64,000 bases of DNA from Pseudoxanthomonas sp. CF385 (GTDB lineage: Bacteria > Pseudomonadota > Gammaproteobacteria > Xanthomonadales > Xanthomonadaceae), in the NCBI RefSeq assembly GCF_900104255.1, contig NZ_FNKZ01000001.1:186001-250000 (forward strand), in the 5' to 3' direction. Numbering within the stretch: the stretch's first letter is position 1; each line of letters starts with the position of its first letter. This document shows positions 56,625 to 64,000 of this stretch, piece by piece. The position numbers and the translations under genes were made by a program. The notes beneath the pieces were generated by a model. It saw only the letters and a program-made list of their open reading frames with translations. It made no database searches and had not been told where the DNA came from.

Positions 56625-57282
56625 TCCCGTTGACCTGGAGCTTGCCGGACTTCAGGTCCGCCGCCACCTGGGCGATGGACTTCTGCCGCAGCGGGGTATC
56701 GAACTGGGTCTTGAACGTCTGCACGAAGGACACGCCTTCCGGCAGCACGTCGAACACCTTCCACTGGCCGCCGACATTGCGCGCGTAGAAAGTGATCGGG
56801 GTGACCGTCTGGTCGGGCTGCATGAACTCGGTCTCGACCTTCACGCCCTTGCCGCCCGGCAGCGGCGATTCCGACTTCACCCGCACTTTCAGGCGCGCGT
56901 TGAAGTCCGCCAGGCGTGCGCCGTAGGCCGACAGCAGACGCTCGGTCAGGGCCTGGCCGAACAGCTTCACGTCGGCGTCGGAGGCGCCACGGCCATGCAC
57001 GCCCAGCACCAGGCGGGCGGAGTAGTCGCCGTCGAACAGCGTGTTGAATTCGCTGGTCACGTACTGGCGCAGGGCAGCCGGATTCGCCTTGAACTCGGCG
57101 CGGCGCTGGTCGAGCGTGGCCAGGATGCGCGTGCTGCTGCTCAGGACCACCTGGCTGGCGCTGTTCGGCTTGGCGGCGGCCGCCGGCGCTGCGGCCTGCG
57201 CGAACACCGCGACCGGCGCGGAGGCCAGGATGGCCGCCGACAGGGCGATGGACAGGAAGGAATGCTTCATCAGGGTCTTCAT
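56608..57282 (-). CDS. mlaC: Periplasmic phospholipid-binding protein MlaC
   Basis: A 224-residue secreted protein with signal peptide (cleavage after VFA, about residue 28) and the MlaC/Ttg2D fold (YVTSEFNTLFDGDYSARLVLG, VNGNASGK end). It ferries phospholipids between MlaA and MlaFEDB. Its start overlaps the mlaD stop by 4 bp. Confidence 0.92.
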   Translation of the reverse strand: MKTLMKHSFLSIALSAAILASAPVAVFAQAAAPAAAAKPNSASQVVLSSSTRILATLDQRRAEFKANPAALRQYVTSEFNTLFDGDYSARLVLGVHGRGASDADVKLFGQALTERLLSAYGARLADFNARLKVRVKSESPLPGGKGVKVETEFMQPDQTVTPITFYARNVGGQWKVFDVLPEGVSFVQTFKTQFDTPLRQKSIAQVAADLKSGKLQVNGNASGK

Positions 57283-57818
57283 GGAGTGGGTTCTTCCGTA
57301 ACGGGGGGCGCGGCGGTCTCGCCACTGGCCGGGGTTTCCCCGGAGCCTGCGGCATTGTTGGCGCCGCCGCTGAACATGTACTTGCCGGCCAACTGGAGCA
57401 GGTCTACCGCCGGTTGCGTGAAGGCGATCTCTTCGCCGGGCTTCAGCACCTCCGGGTCGCCGCCCGGGGACAGGCCGATGTAGTTCTCGCCCAGCAGGCC
57501 GCTGGTGAAGATGCCCGCCGCGGTATCGGCCGGCAGGTCCTTGTACTGGCTGTCGATGGACAGGGTGACGATGGACTCGAACTTGACCGGATCCAGCTGA
57601 ATGTCGGCCACCTGTCCGATGACCACGCCCCCGATCTTCACCGGCGCCTGTTTGCGCAGCTGGCCGAGGTTGGTGAAGCGCGCGGTCAGCTCATAGCTGC
57701 CCCCGCCCACGCCGAAGCGCTTGTTGGTGGAAGCCAGCGCCAGCACCAGCAGCGAGGCCAGGGCCAGCAGCAGGAAGGCACCGACGGCGAATTCGAGGCG
57801 GGGTCCACGGACGGACAT
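57279..57818 (-). CDS. mlaD: MCE-domain protein MlaD
   Basis: A 179-residue protein. An N-terminal helix (about 10-28) is followed by one MCE domain (LTARFTNLGQLRKQAPVKIGGVVIGQV) and a flexible C-terminal tail rich in Thr/Pro/Glu. MlaD forms the hexameric ring on MlaFE. It is between mlaE (3 bp) and mlaC (overlap). Confidence 0.93.
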   Translation of the reverse strand: MSVRGPRLEFAVGAFLLLALASLLVLALASTNKRFGVGGGSYELTARFTNLGQLRKQAPVKIGGVVIGQVADIQLDPVKFESIVTLSIDSQYKDLPADTAAGIFTSGLLGENYIGLSPGGDPEVLKPGEEIAFTQPAVDLLQLAGKYMFSGGANNAAGSGETPASGETAAPPVTEEPTP

Positions 57819-57821
57819 GGG

Positions 57822-58574
57822 TCAGCTCCTGAACAGCAATGCAGACATGACGAAATTGAACATCAGCACCAGCAGCGAGGCGTTCACCACCGCGCGGGTG
57901 GTCGCCACCGAGGTGCCCTCGATGGTGGGCTCGGCGTGGAAGCCCACGTAGGCCGCGACCAATGCGCTGGTGCCGCCGAACACGGCCGACTTCAGCAGCG
58001 CCACGCCGAAGTCGTCCCAGAAATCCACGCTGTTCTGCAGCGCGGACCAGAAGGTGCCGTTGTCCAGGCCGAGCACGTGCACGGCCTCGAAGTAGCTGGC
58101 GCTGATCGCCAGCGAACAGAAGAAGCCGGTCAGCAGCGGCACCGTCAGCACCGCCGCCCAGAAGCGCGGCGCCACGGCCTTCGCCACCGGATCGATGGCC
58201 ATCAGCTCCAGCGCCTTGATCTGGTCGGTGGCGCGCATCAGCCCCAGCTCCGCGGCGATCGAGCTGCCGGCGCGGCCGATGAACAGCAGCGCGGTCAGCA
58301 CCGGGCCCAGTTCGCGGTAGAGCGACAGCCCCAGCAACGTGGACAGTGCGTCGCTGGCGCCGAACGTGGTCAGCGTGCGGTAGCCCTGCAGGGTCAGCAC
58401 CAGGCCCACGAACGCACCGCCCACGGCGATGATCGGCAGCGAGCGGCCGCCGATCTTGTAGATCTCGCGGGTCAGTTCGGCGAAGAAGTCGCGGGTCGGC
58501 GTCGAGGCGCGGAAGACCGACAGCGAGAACAGGCCAGCGCGGCCGAGCGAACGGGTGGCGGCGACGAAGGGCAT
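57822..58574 (-). CDS. mlaE: ABC transporter permease MlaE
   Basis: A 250-residue membrane protein of the MlaE family (five to six helices) with GRSLPIIAVGGAFVGLVLTLQGY, ELGPVLTALLFIGRAGSSIAAELG and MRATDQIKALELMAIDP. It is the membrane channel of the Mla importer. Its start codon overlaps the mlaF stop by one base. Confidence 0.94.
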   Translation of the reverse strand: MPFVAATRSLGRAGLFSLSVFRASTPTRDFFAELTREIYKIGGRSLPIIAVGGAFVGLVLTLQGYRTLTTFGASDALSTLLGLSLYRELGPVLTALLFIGRAGSSIAAELGLMRATDQIKALELMAIDPVAKAVAPRFWAAVLTVPLLTGFFCSLAISASYFEAVHVLGLDNGTFWSALQNSVDFWDDFGVALLKSAVFGGTSALVAAYVGFHAEPTIEGTSVATTRAVVNASLLVLMFNFVMSALLFRS

Positions 58575-59362
58575 CAGGCGGCCTCCCCGCGCGTGACCGT
58601 ATCGAAGGCGATCGGGCCGTCCGGCTCGCCGCGCAGGAACTGCTTCACCAGCGGGTCCGAGGTCGCTTCCAGGTCCGCCGGCGTGCCGGAGAAGACCAGC
58701 CCGCCGTTGGCGATCACCACCGCCTGGTCGGCGATCGGCAGCGTCTCGTGCACGTGGTGGGTCACGATGATGCTGGTCAGCCCGAGGGTGTCGTTGAGGC
58801 GCTGGATCAGGCTCATGATCACGCCCGAGGCGATCGGGTCCAGGCCGGTCAGCGGTTCGTCGTAGATCATCAGCGGCGGATCCAGCGCCAGCGCGCGGGC
58901 CAGCGCCACGCGACGCGCCATGCCGCCGGACAGCTCGCGCGGGTAGGCGTCGGCGGCCGCACGCAGGCCCACCGCATTCAACTTGAAGTCCACCAGCCGG
59001 CGGATCAGCGCGTCGGGCAGCTTGGTATGGGTGCGCAACGGCAGCGCCACGTTCTCGGCCACGGTCAGGTCGGTCAGCAGACCGTTGCCCTGCAGCAGCA
59101 CGCCCACGCCCTTGCGCATCTCCAGCAGCGCGCGGCTGCGGTGCGGCACGGGCTGGCCGAAGACCTCCACGGTGCCCGCGACCGGCGGCAGCTCGCCGGT
59201 CAGCGCCGCCAGCATCGTCGACTTGCCGCTGCCGGATGGACCGAGCACGGCGGCGATGCTGCCGCGCGGCACGGTCAGGTCGATGCCACGCAGGATCGTG
59301 CGGCCGCCGCGATCGAGGCGGAGTCCGGAGAGGTGCACGGCAGGAGCGTCGGCAGGCGTCAT
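58574..59362 (-). CDS. mlaF: ABC transporter ATP-binding protein MlaF
   Basis: A 262-residue ATPase. Walker A GPSGSGKST is at about 42-50, the signature LSGGMARRVALARAL and Walker B LMIYDEP follow in order. It powers MlaFEDB phospholipid transport. It is first in the leftward mlaFEDCB-mlaA operon and divergent from recC with a 192-bp gap. Confidence 0.95.
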   Translation of the reverse strand: MTPADAPAVHLSGLRLDRGGRTILRGIDLTVPRGSIAAVLGPSGSGKSTMLAALTGELPPVAGTVEVFGQPVPHRSRALLEMRKGVGVLLQGNGLLTDLTVAENVALPLRTHTKLPDALIRRLVDFKLNAVGLRAAADAYPRELSGGMARRVALARALALDPPLMIYDEPLTGLDPIASGVIMSLIQRLNDTLGLTSIIVTHHVHETLPIADQAVVIANGGLVFSGTPADLEATSDPLVKQFLRGEPDGPIAFDTVTRGEAA

Positions 59363-59554
59363 GGGCGTCGTCGGCGGACCACAGGCGGGTTAACGGAAAA
59401 ACAACGGTGTAGCTTCGCGGCCAGCGGCTGAACATAAACCGTACCGCGCAGTTTGATTATTGTGGCATCCACGCCTCGCCCGCGCGCACGGCCGTGCGGG
59501 ATGCTGTGGCCCAAACCGCCGCCGTCTCCGGTGCTGCGACCGCCATCCGGCACA

Positions 59555-62500
59555 ATGACGGCGACGATGACGACCGACGCCACGCCCGACTTCCGCCTGT
59601 ATCCCTCCAATGTGCTGGAGCTGCTGGCGGCGTTGCTGGCCGAGGAGCTGCGCACGCCGGTGCCGGACCAGTCGCCGTTGGCGCCCGATCTGGTCCTGAT
59701 CCCCCAGGTGGCCATGCGCCGCTGGTTGCAGGCCACGCTGGCGGCGAAGTACGGCATCGCCGCCAACCTGGAATTCCTCACGCCGGGCGAGTTCGTCGCC
59801 CGCGCGCTGGACGCGAATCTCGGCCCGAGTGCCGACGACCTCGACATGGCCGCGCTGCAGTGGCGTCTTTATGGCGCGCTGCGCGATCCGGCACTGCGCG
59901 GCGCGCCGGCGCTGGCCTCGTTGGACGCCTGGCTGGGCGATGGCGATCCGCTGAAGCCCTGGGCCTTGGCCGGTGAACTGGCCGGCGTCTACGAGAAATA
60001 CCAGGCCTGGCGCCGCGACTGGCTGCTGCGCTGGGAGGCGGGCGCCGACCAGGACGACGCCCAGGCGCGCCTGTGGCGCGCCGTGGCCGCCGGGCACGAC
60101 TACCGGGCGCGCCGCATCCACGATTACCTCGCGCGCTTCGGCCGCGACGACGGTCCATTGCCGCAGGGCCTGCCGAAGCGACTGCTCGTCTTCGCCACCC
60201 TCAACGTTTCGCCCGACGTGCTGCGCGTGCTGGCCACGCAGGCGCGCGTGGGCACGCTGCACTTCTACCTGCCCACGCCGGCGCGCGGCTACTGGGGCGA
60301 TCTGCAGACGCTGCGCGAGCGCCGCCGCAGCGGCGACAGCGACCTGTTCGCCGACGACGTGCAGGAGAATCCGCTGCTGCAGGCCTGGGGCGCGGCCGGG
60401 CGCGATTTCATGGCCCTGCTGGGCGACTACGAAGTCGTGCATCCGCGCGCCGAAATCGACGTCTACGCCGATCCGCTGGGCAGCGACGGGCCCGACACAC
60501 TGCTGCGGCGCCTGCAGTCGGACCTGTTCCACCGCCGTGCCCCGGCCGTGCCGCCGCCCCGCGCCGCGCTCGACGTGACCGATCCCAGCCTGCAGGTCCA
60601 CGCGTGCCACACACGCCTGCGCGAACTGCAGGTGCTGCACGACCGGCTGCGCGCGCTGCTGGACCCCGCCTCCCCTGAGGGCCGCCGCTTCGATCCGCCG
60701 CTGCAGCCGCGCGAAATCGCGGTACTCGCGCCGGACATCGATCCGTACGTGCCCTACCTGGATGCGGTGTTCGGCGGCAGCGGACACGAGGATGCCCTGC
60801 CGTGGGCATTGGCCGACACCAGTCCGCTGGCGAGCGAACCGCTGGCGGAGGTGTTCCTGCGCCTGCTCGACCTGCCGGTGTCGCGCTTCGGCCTGGACGA
60901 AATGCTCGACTTGCTGGCCAGCGCGCCCGTCGCCGAGGCGTCCGGACTCGATACCGATGCGATCGACCGCCTGCACGGCTGGCTGCGCGAGGCCGGTGCA
61001 CGCTGGGGGCTGGATGCCACGCACCGCGCCGCGTCCGATGCGCCGGCCGACGATGCGTACACCTGGCAGTTCGCGCTGGACCGCCTGCTGCTGGGCCATG
61101 CGAGCGGCAGCGATGACGCCATCGCCGGTGTCGCGCCGTGGCCCGAACTGGAAGGCGGCAGCCTCGACGCGCTCGACACGCTGGTGCGCCTGTTGCGCGA
61201 ACTCGCCCGCCAGCGCCGCGCCCTGGGCAAGGCGCAGATGCCTGCGCAGTGGCGCGAACGCCTGCTGCACCTGCTCGACGTGCTGCTGCCCGAGCGGCCC
61301 GCCGCACCGCGTGCGCAGCGCGCGCTGGATCGCCTGCGTACCCTGGTCGACCGCTTCGCCCGCGATGCCGACGCCGCCGGCTATGGCGGCACCGTGCCGC
61401 CGGAAGTGGTGCGCGTGCACTTCGCCGACCTGCTCTCGCAGGCCGACACGCGCGCGCCGTTGCTGACCGGTGGCATCAGCATCGGCCGGATGGTGCCGAT
61501 GCGCCTGCTGCCGTTCCGTGCGATCTGCCTGCTCGGCATGAACGACGGCGATTTCCCGCGGCGCGATCCCGCCGCCGGCCTCAACAAGCTGACCGCCGAA
61601 CTGCACGCAGGCCGCCGCCTGCCGGGCGACCGCTCGACCCGCGAGGATGACCGCTTCCTGTTCCTGCAATTGTTCGCGGCCGCGCAGGACGTGTTCTACG
61701 TCAGCTATCTCGGCGCCGATCCGCGCGACGGCAGCGCGCGCGAACCGTCCGTGTTGGTCAGCGAACTGGTGGACGTGGCGGCGCGCTACCACGGCGATGC
61801 GAAGGCGAAGGATGCGCTGGTCGTGCGCCACACGCTGCAGCCGTTCGCGCCGGCCGCGTTCGGTGGCGACAGTGATCCGCGCCATTTCAGTTACCGCGGT
61901 GCATGGCGCGATGCGGCGCACCGCCTCGGCGGCACGCGCCGTGCGCTGGCGCCCTGGGTCGAAGCGCCGTTGCCGGCGCTCGGGGACGAGGGCGATGCGC
62001 TGCCGCTGGACGCGCTGCGCCGTTTCCTGCTCGATCCGGCCGGCCAGTTCCTCGCCCAGCGGCTCGGCATGCGCCTGCCCGATGCGCTGGAGGAAAGCGA
62101 GGACACCGAGCCCCTGATCGCACCCACGCACGGCCGCGAACGCACGCGCATGCAGCGCGAGGTGTTCGAGTGGCTGCTCGACCGCGCGTCGCCGCCCGAG
62201 ACCCGCACGCCCGGCGCGCTCTACACGCGGCTGCGCGCACGCGGCCAGGTGCCCACCGGTCCGCTGGGAGAACAGGCCGCGGAGCGGGTGTTCGCCGACG
62301 TCGACCCGTATGCGCGCGCCTTCGCCGACTGGGTCGGGCACGATCGTCGCCACTGGCTGCACGACGCCCTGCATGAGCCGGATGGCCAGGCCGTGCTGGC
62401 GGCGGTGCGCAAGGGTGAGCCGGACGACGGCCTGCTCGCCCGCCTCGCAGAACAAAGGTTGTTCCCATGGATGCGCGAGGAGACCGCCGCGCAATGGCGC

Positions 62501-63187
62501 GGCCGCCCGACCGGACCGGACGCGGAAGCGCGTCGCTTCCTGTTGTTGCTGGACGAAGCGGAGCGCCACGTCCGCGCGCAGGTGCAGTGGCGCGAACAGG
62601 TCGATCATCGCGGCATCGTCGGCCCGCACGGCGGCGCGCCGCACCTGCACACCGTGATCGACGGCGTGCGCGTGCAGGGTCGCGTCGAGGATCTCTACGT
62701 GCACGGGTTGGCGCGCGTGCATATCGGGGTGTTGAACGGCCCGGCGGCGATCCGCCACGGCCTGGACTGGCTGCTGGCCAACGCCTGCGGCCTGCGTGTG
62801 CCGCTGGTGCAGTTCCACGACGCGGGCGAGGCCGGCGTCGGCCCGCACGTCACCCCGGGCATCGAGGCGGAACAGGCGCGCGACGCCCTGCGCCTGCTGC
62901 TGTCGCTGCGCCGCGAGGGTCTGCGCGCGCCGCTGCCGTTCGCGCCGCATACCGGCTGGGAGATCCACGGCGCCGATCCCGGCAAGCGCGAGGACGCCGC
63001 GCGGGCGAAGTGGTATCCCGGCGATTTCAGCTGGGGCGAAAGCACGGGCGAAGCGATCCAGCTCGCGTTCCGCGGCCGTGATCCGCTGGCCGATGCGGAA
63101 GGGCTGGCCGCGTTCGTCGACACCAGCCTGCGCCTCTACGCCGCGCTGCGCGGTGGCCGCACCGACGGTGGGGAGGGCGCGGCATGA
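59555..63187 (+). CDS. recC: Exodeoxyribonuclease V subunit gamma (RecC)
   Basis: A 1210-residue RecC, the Chi-recognising subunit of RecBCD nuclease. It starts near LYPSNVLELLAALLAEEL and contains LLPFRAICLLGMNDGDFPRRD and the later DRFLFLQLFAAAQDVFYVSY, both typical of the family. The ATG at 59555 is preferred; 59567 is possible. Its stop overlaps the recB start by 4 bp (ATGA). Confidence 0.94.
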   Translation: MTATMTTDATPDFRLYPSNVLELLAALLAEELRTPVPDQSPLAPDLVLIPQVAMRRWLQATLAAKYGIAANLEFLTPGEFVARALDANLGPSADDLDMAALQWRLYGALRDPALRGAPALASLDAWLGDGDPLKPWALAGELAGVYEKYQAWRRDWLLRWEAGADQDDAQARLWRAVAAGHDYRARRIHDYLARFGRDDGPLPQGLPKRLLVFATLNVSPDVLRVLATQARVGTLHFYLPTPARGYWGDLQTLRERRRSGDSDLFADDVQENPLLQAWGAAGRDFMALLGDYEVVHPRAEIDVYADPLGSDGPDTLLRRLQSDLFHRRAPAVPPPRAALDVTDPSLQVHACHTRLRELQVLHDRLRALLDPASPEGRRFDPPLQPREIAVLAPDIDPYVPYLDAVFGGSGHEDALPWALADTSPLASEPLAEVFLRLLDLPVSRFGLDEMLDLLASAPVAEASGLDTDAIDRLHGWLREAGARWGLDATHRAASDAPADDAYTWQFALDRLLLGHASGSDDAIAGVAPWPELEGGSLDALDTLVRLLRELARQRRALGKAQMPAQWRERLLHLLDVLLPERPAAPRAQRALDRLRTLVDRFARDADAAGYGGTVPPEVVRVHFADLLSQADTRAPLLTGGISIGRMVPMRLLPFRAICLLGMNDGDFPRRDPAAGLNKLTAELHAGRRLPGDRSTREDDRFLFLQLFAAAQDVFYVSYLGADPRDGSAREPSVLVSELVDVAARYHGDAKAKDALVVRHTLQPFAPAAFGGDSDPRHFSYRGAWRDAAHRLGGTRRALAPWVEAPLPALGDEGDALPLDALRRFLLDPAGQFLAQRLGMRLPDALEESEDTEPLIAPTHGRERTRMQREVFEWLLDRASPPETRTPGALYTRLRARGQVPTGPLGEQAAERVFADVDPYARAFADWVGHDRRHWLHDALHEPDGQAVLAAVRKGEPDDGLLARLAEQRLFPWMREETAAQWRGRPTGPDAEARRFLLLLDEAERHVRAQVQWREQVDHRGIVGPHGGAPHLHTVIDGVRVQGRVEDLYVHGLARVHIGVLNGPAAIRHGLDWLLANACGLRVPLVQFHDAGEAGVGPHVTPGIEAEQARDALRLLLSLRREGLRAPLPFAPHTGWEIHGADPGKREDAARAKWYPGDFSWGESTGEAIQLAFRGRDPLADAEGLAAFVDTSLRLYAALRGGRTDGGEGAA

Positions 63188-64000
63188 GCGGCTTCGATCC
63201 CGCCCGCGAGCCGTATCTCGATCGACCGCTGGACGGCGTGCAGCTGATCGAGGCCAGCGCCGGCACCGGCAAGACCTACACGCTGGCCACGCTGTTCACG
63301 CGGCTGATCGTCGAGCGCGGCCTGCGCATGGGCGAGGTGCTGGCGGTGACCTATACCGAGGCCGCCACGCAGGAGCTGCGCAAGCGCATCCGCGAGCGCC
63401 TCGCGCTGGCCGCCGATCTTGTCGGCACGGTGGCGCACGAGGACGAGACCCACGAGGCCGCGCTCACGCGGGCCATCTTGGCCCGCCATCTCGCGCAGGG
63501 TGACGAGTCGCCTGTCCAGCTCGCGCGTCGCCTGCGCACGGCCGCCGAAGAAACCGACCTCGCCTCGATCTTCACCATCCACGGGTTCTGCGCGCGCGTG
63601 CTGCGTGAGTACGCGCTGGAGACCGGGCAGGGCCTGCAACCGGGCGAACTGCTCGGCAACACGCGCGAGCTGTACGAAGAACTCGCCGCGGACCTGTGGC
63701 GCTCGTACGCGGCCGATGCCGGCACCGTCGACGCGCTGGCCGGGTTGTGGAGCGGCCCCGATGCGCTCGCCGCCGACCTGCCGGCGTTGTGCGGTCCGCT
63801 GCCGCTGCTGCCTCCCGCGCCTCTGCATGACGACCGCGAGCGCCAGGTGGCCGTGGACGCCACGCGCGCCGGCCGCGCAGCCCACTTGGTCGAGGCCATC
63901 GGCCTGTACGAAGCGGACGCGCGCACCGCGATCGCCACCGCCTTCGACGGCAAGGTCTTCGATGGCCGCAAGGCGCGACGTCCGAGCTTCGACAAGGCCT
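63184..64000 (+). CDS. recB: Exodeoxyribonuclease V subunit beta (RecB), 5' part
   Basis: The first 272 residues of RecB, open to the right edge. Helicase motif I is EASAGTGKTYT (about 23-33), motif Ia VLAVTYTEAATQELRKRI, and FTIHGFCARVLRE follows. RecB is the 3'-5' helicase and nuclease subunit of RecBCD. It overlaps recC by 4 bp; recD presumably lies beyond the window. Confidence 0.95.
   Translation, partial: MSGFDPAREPYLDRPLDGVQLIEASAGTGKTYTLATLFTRLIVERGLRMGEVLAVTYTEAATQELRKRIRERLALAADLVGTVAHEDETHEAALTRAILARHLAQGDESPVQLARRLRTAAEETDLASIFTIHGFCARVLREYALETGQGLQPGELLGNTRELYEELAADLWRSYAADAGTVDALAGLWSGPDALAADLPALCGPLPLLPPAPLHDDRERQVAVDATRAGRAAHLVEAIGLYEADARTAIATAFDGKVFDGRKARRPSFDKA

Noticed and set aside
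59390..62968. A 1192-codon open frame on the minus strand opposite recC
   Set aside because: Antisense shadow of recC; low-complexity Arg/Gln/Ala protein without motifs.

Overview
The window is a GC-rich chromosomal segment spanning a replication origin. The gene order mnmE-yidC-rnpA-rpmH | dnaA-dnaN-recF-gyrB, followed by a CPBP protease, an M48 protease, a TPR protein, tonB-exbB-exbD-exbD and pdxJ, is the arrangement known from Xanthomonadaceae. DnaA, RecF and FabV also read like that family. The short palindromic intergenic repeats and the general gene content fit a Pseudoxanthomonas/Luteimonas/Lysobacter-type bacterium; the genus is inference.

Layout. 1-3845: end of a ferredoxin-reductase-type gene, a secreted S33 peptidase lipoprotein and a NatAB-type ABC exporter. 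3964-9022: leftward genes for a TonB-domain lipoprotein, mnmE, yidC, rnpA and rpmH. 9023-10949: dnaA flanked by two DnaA-box regions; the dnaA-dnaN gap looks like oriC. 10950-15931: dnaN, recF and gyrB, carrying three perfect 16-bp parS-like palindromes, two of them inside recF. 15942-22082: two membrane or secreted proteases and a TonB energy-transduction cluster (TPR protein, tonB, exbB and three exbD genes). 22105-30138: housekeeping and metabolic genes (pdxJ, cardiolipin synthase, radical SAM, deoxyribosyltransferase, 2OG oxygenase, fbp, MgtC/DUF4010). 30244-36986: a two-component system and a 2-methylcitrate-cycle operon (acnD, SRPBCC, 2H phosphoesterase, prpF). 37139-41278: azurin, phenylalanine hydroxylase with a divergent Lrp-type regulator, a small monooxygenase, an HD protein and a patatin lipoprotein. 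41360-46749: a GYF-AIM24 protein, a TonB-dependent receptor, a dCTP-deaminase-like pair and a rhomboid protease. 46840-49883: TerC under a predicted yybP-ykoY (Mn2+) riboswitch, divergent from an RlmI-type methyltransferase. 50019-55174: FabV enoyl-ACP reductase, an APC permease, a SuFu-domain protein and RmuC. 55275-59362: the complete mlaFEDCB-mlaA phospholipid-trafficking operon. 59555-64000: recC and the start of recB.

Genes known to work together: dnaA/dnaN/gyrB/recF with parS form the replication and segregation hub; tonB-exbBD can energise receptors such as the one at 42642; mlaA-F keep the outer membrane asymmetric; recC-recB form the RecBCD nuclease (recD would lie beyond the window). 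No tRNA, rRNA, insertion sequence, prophage or CRISPR array was seen. Four copies of one imperfect palindromic repeat sit in intergenic gaps.
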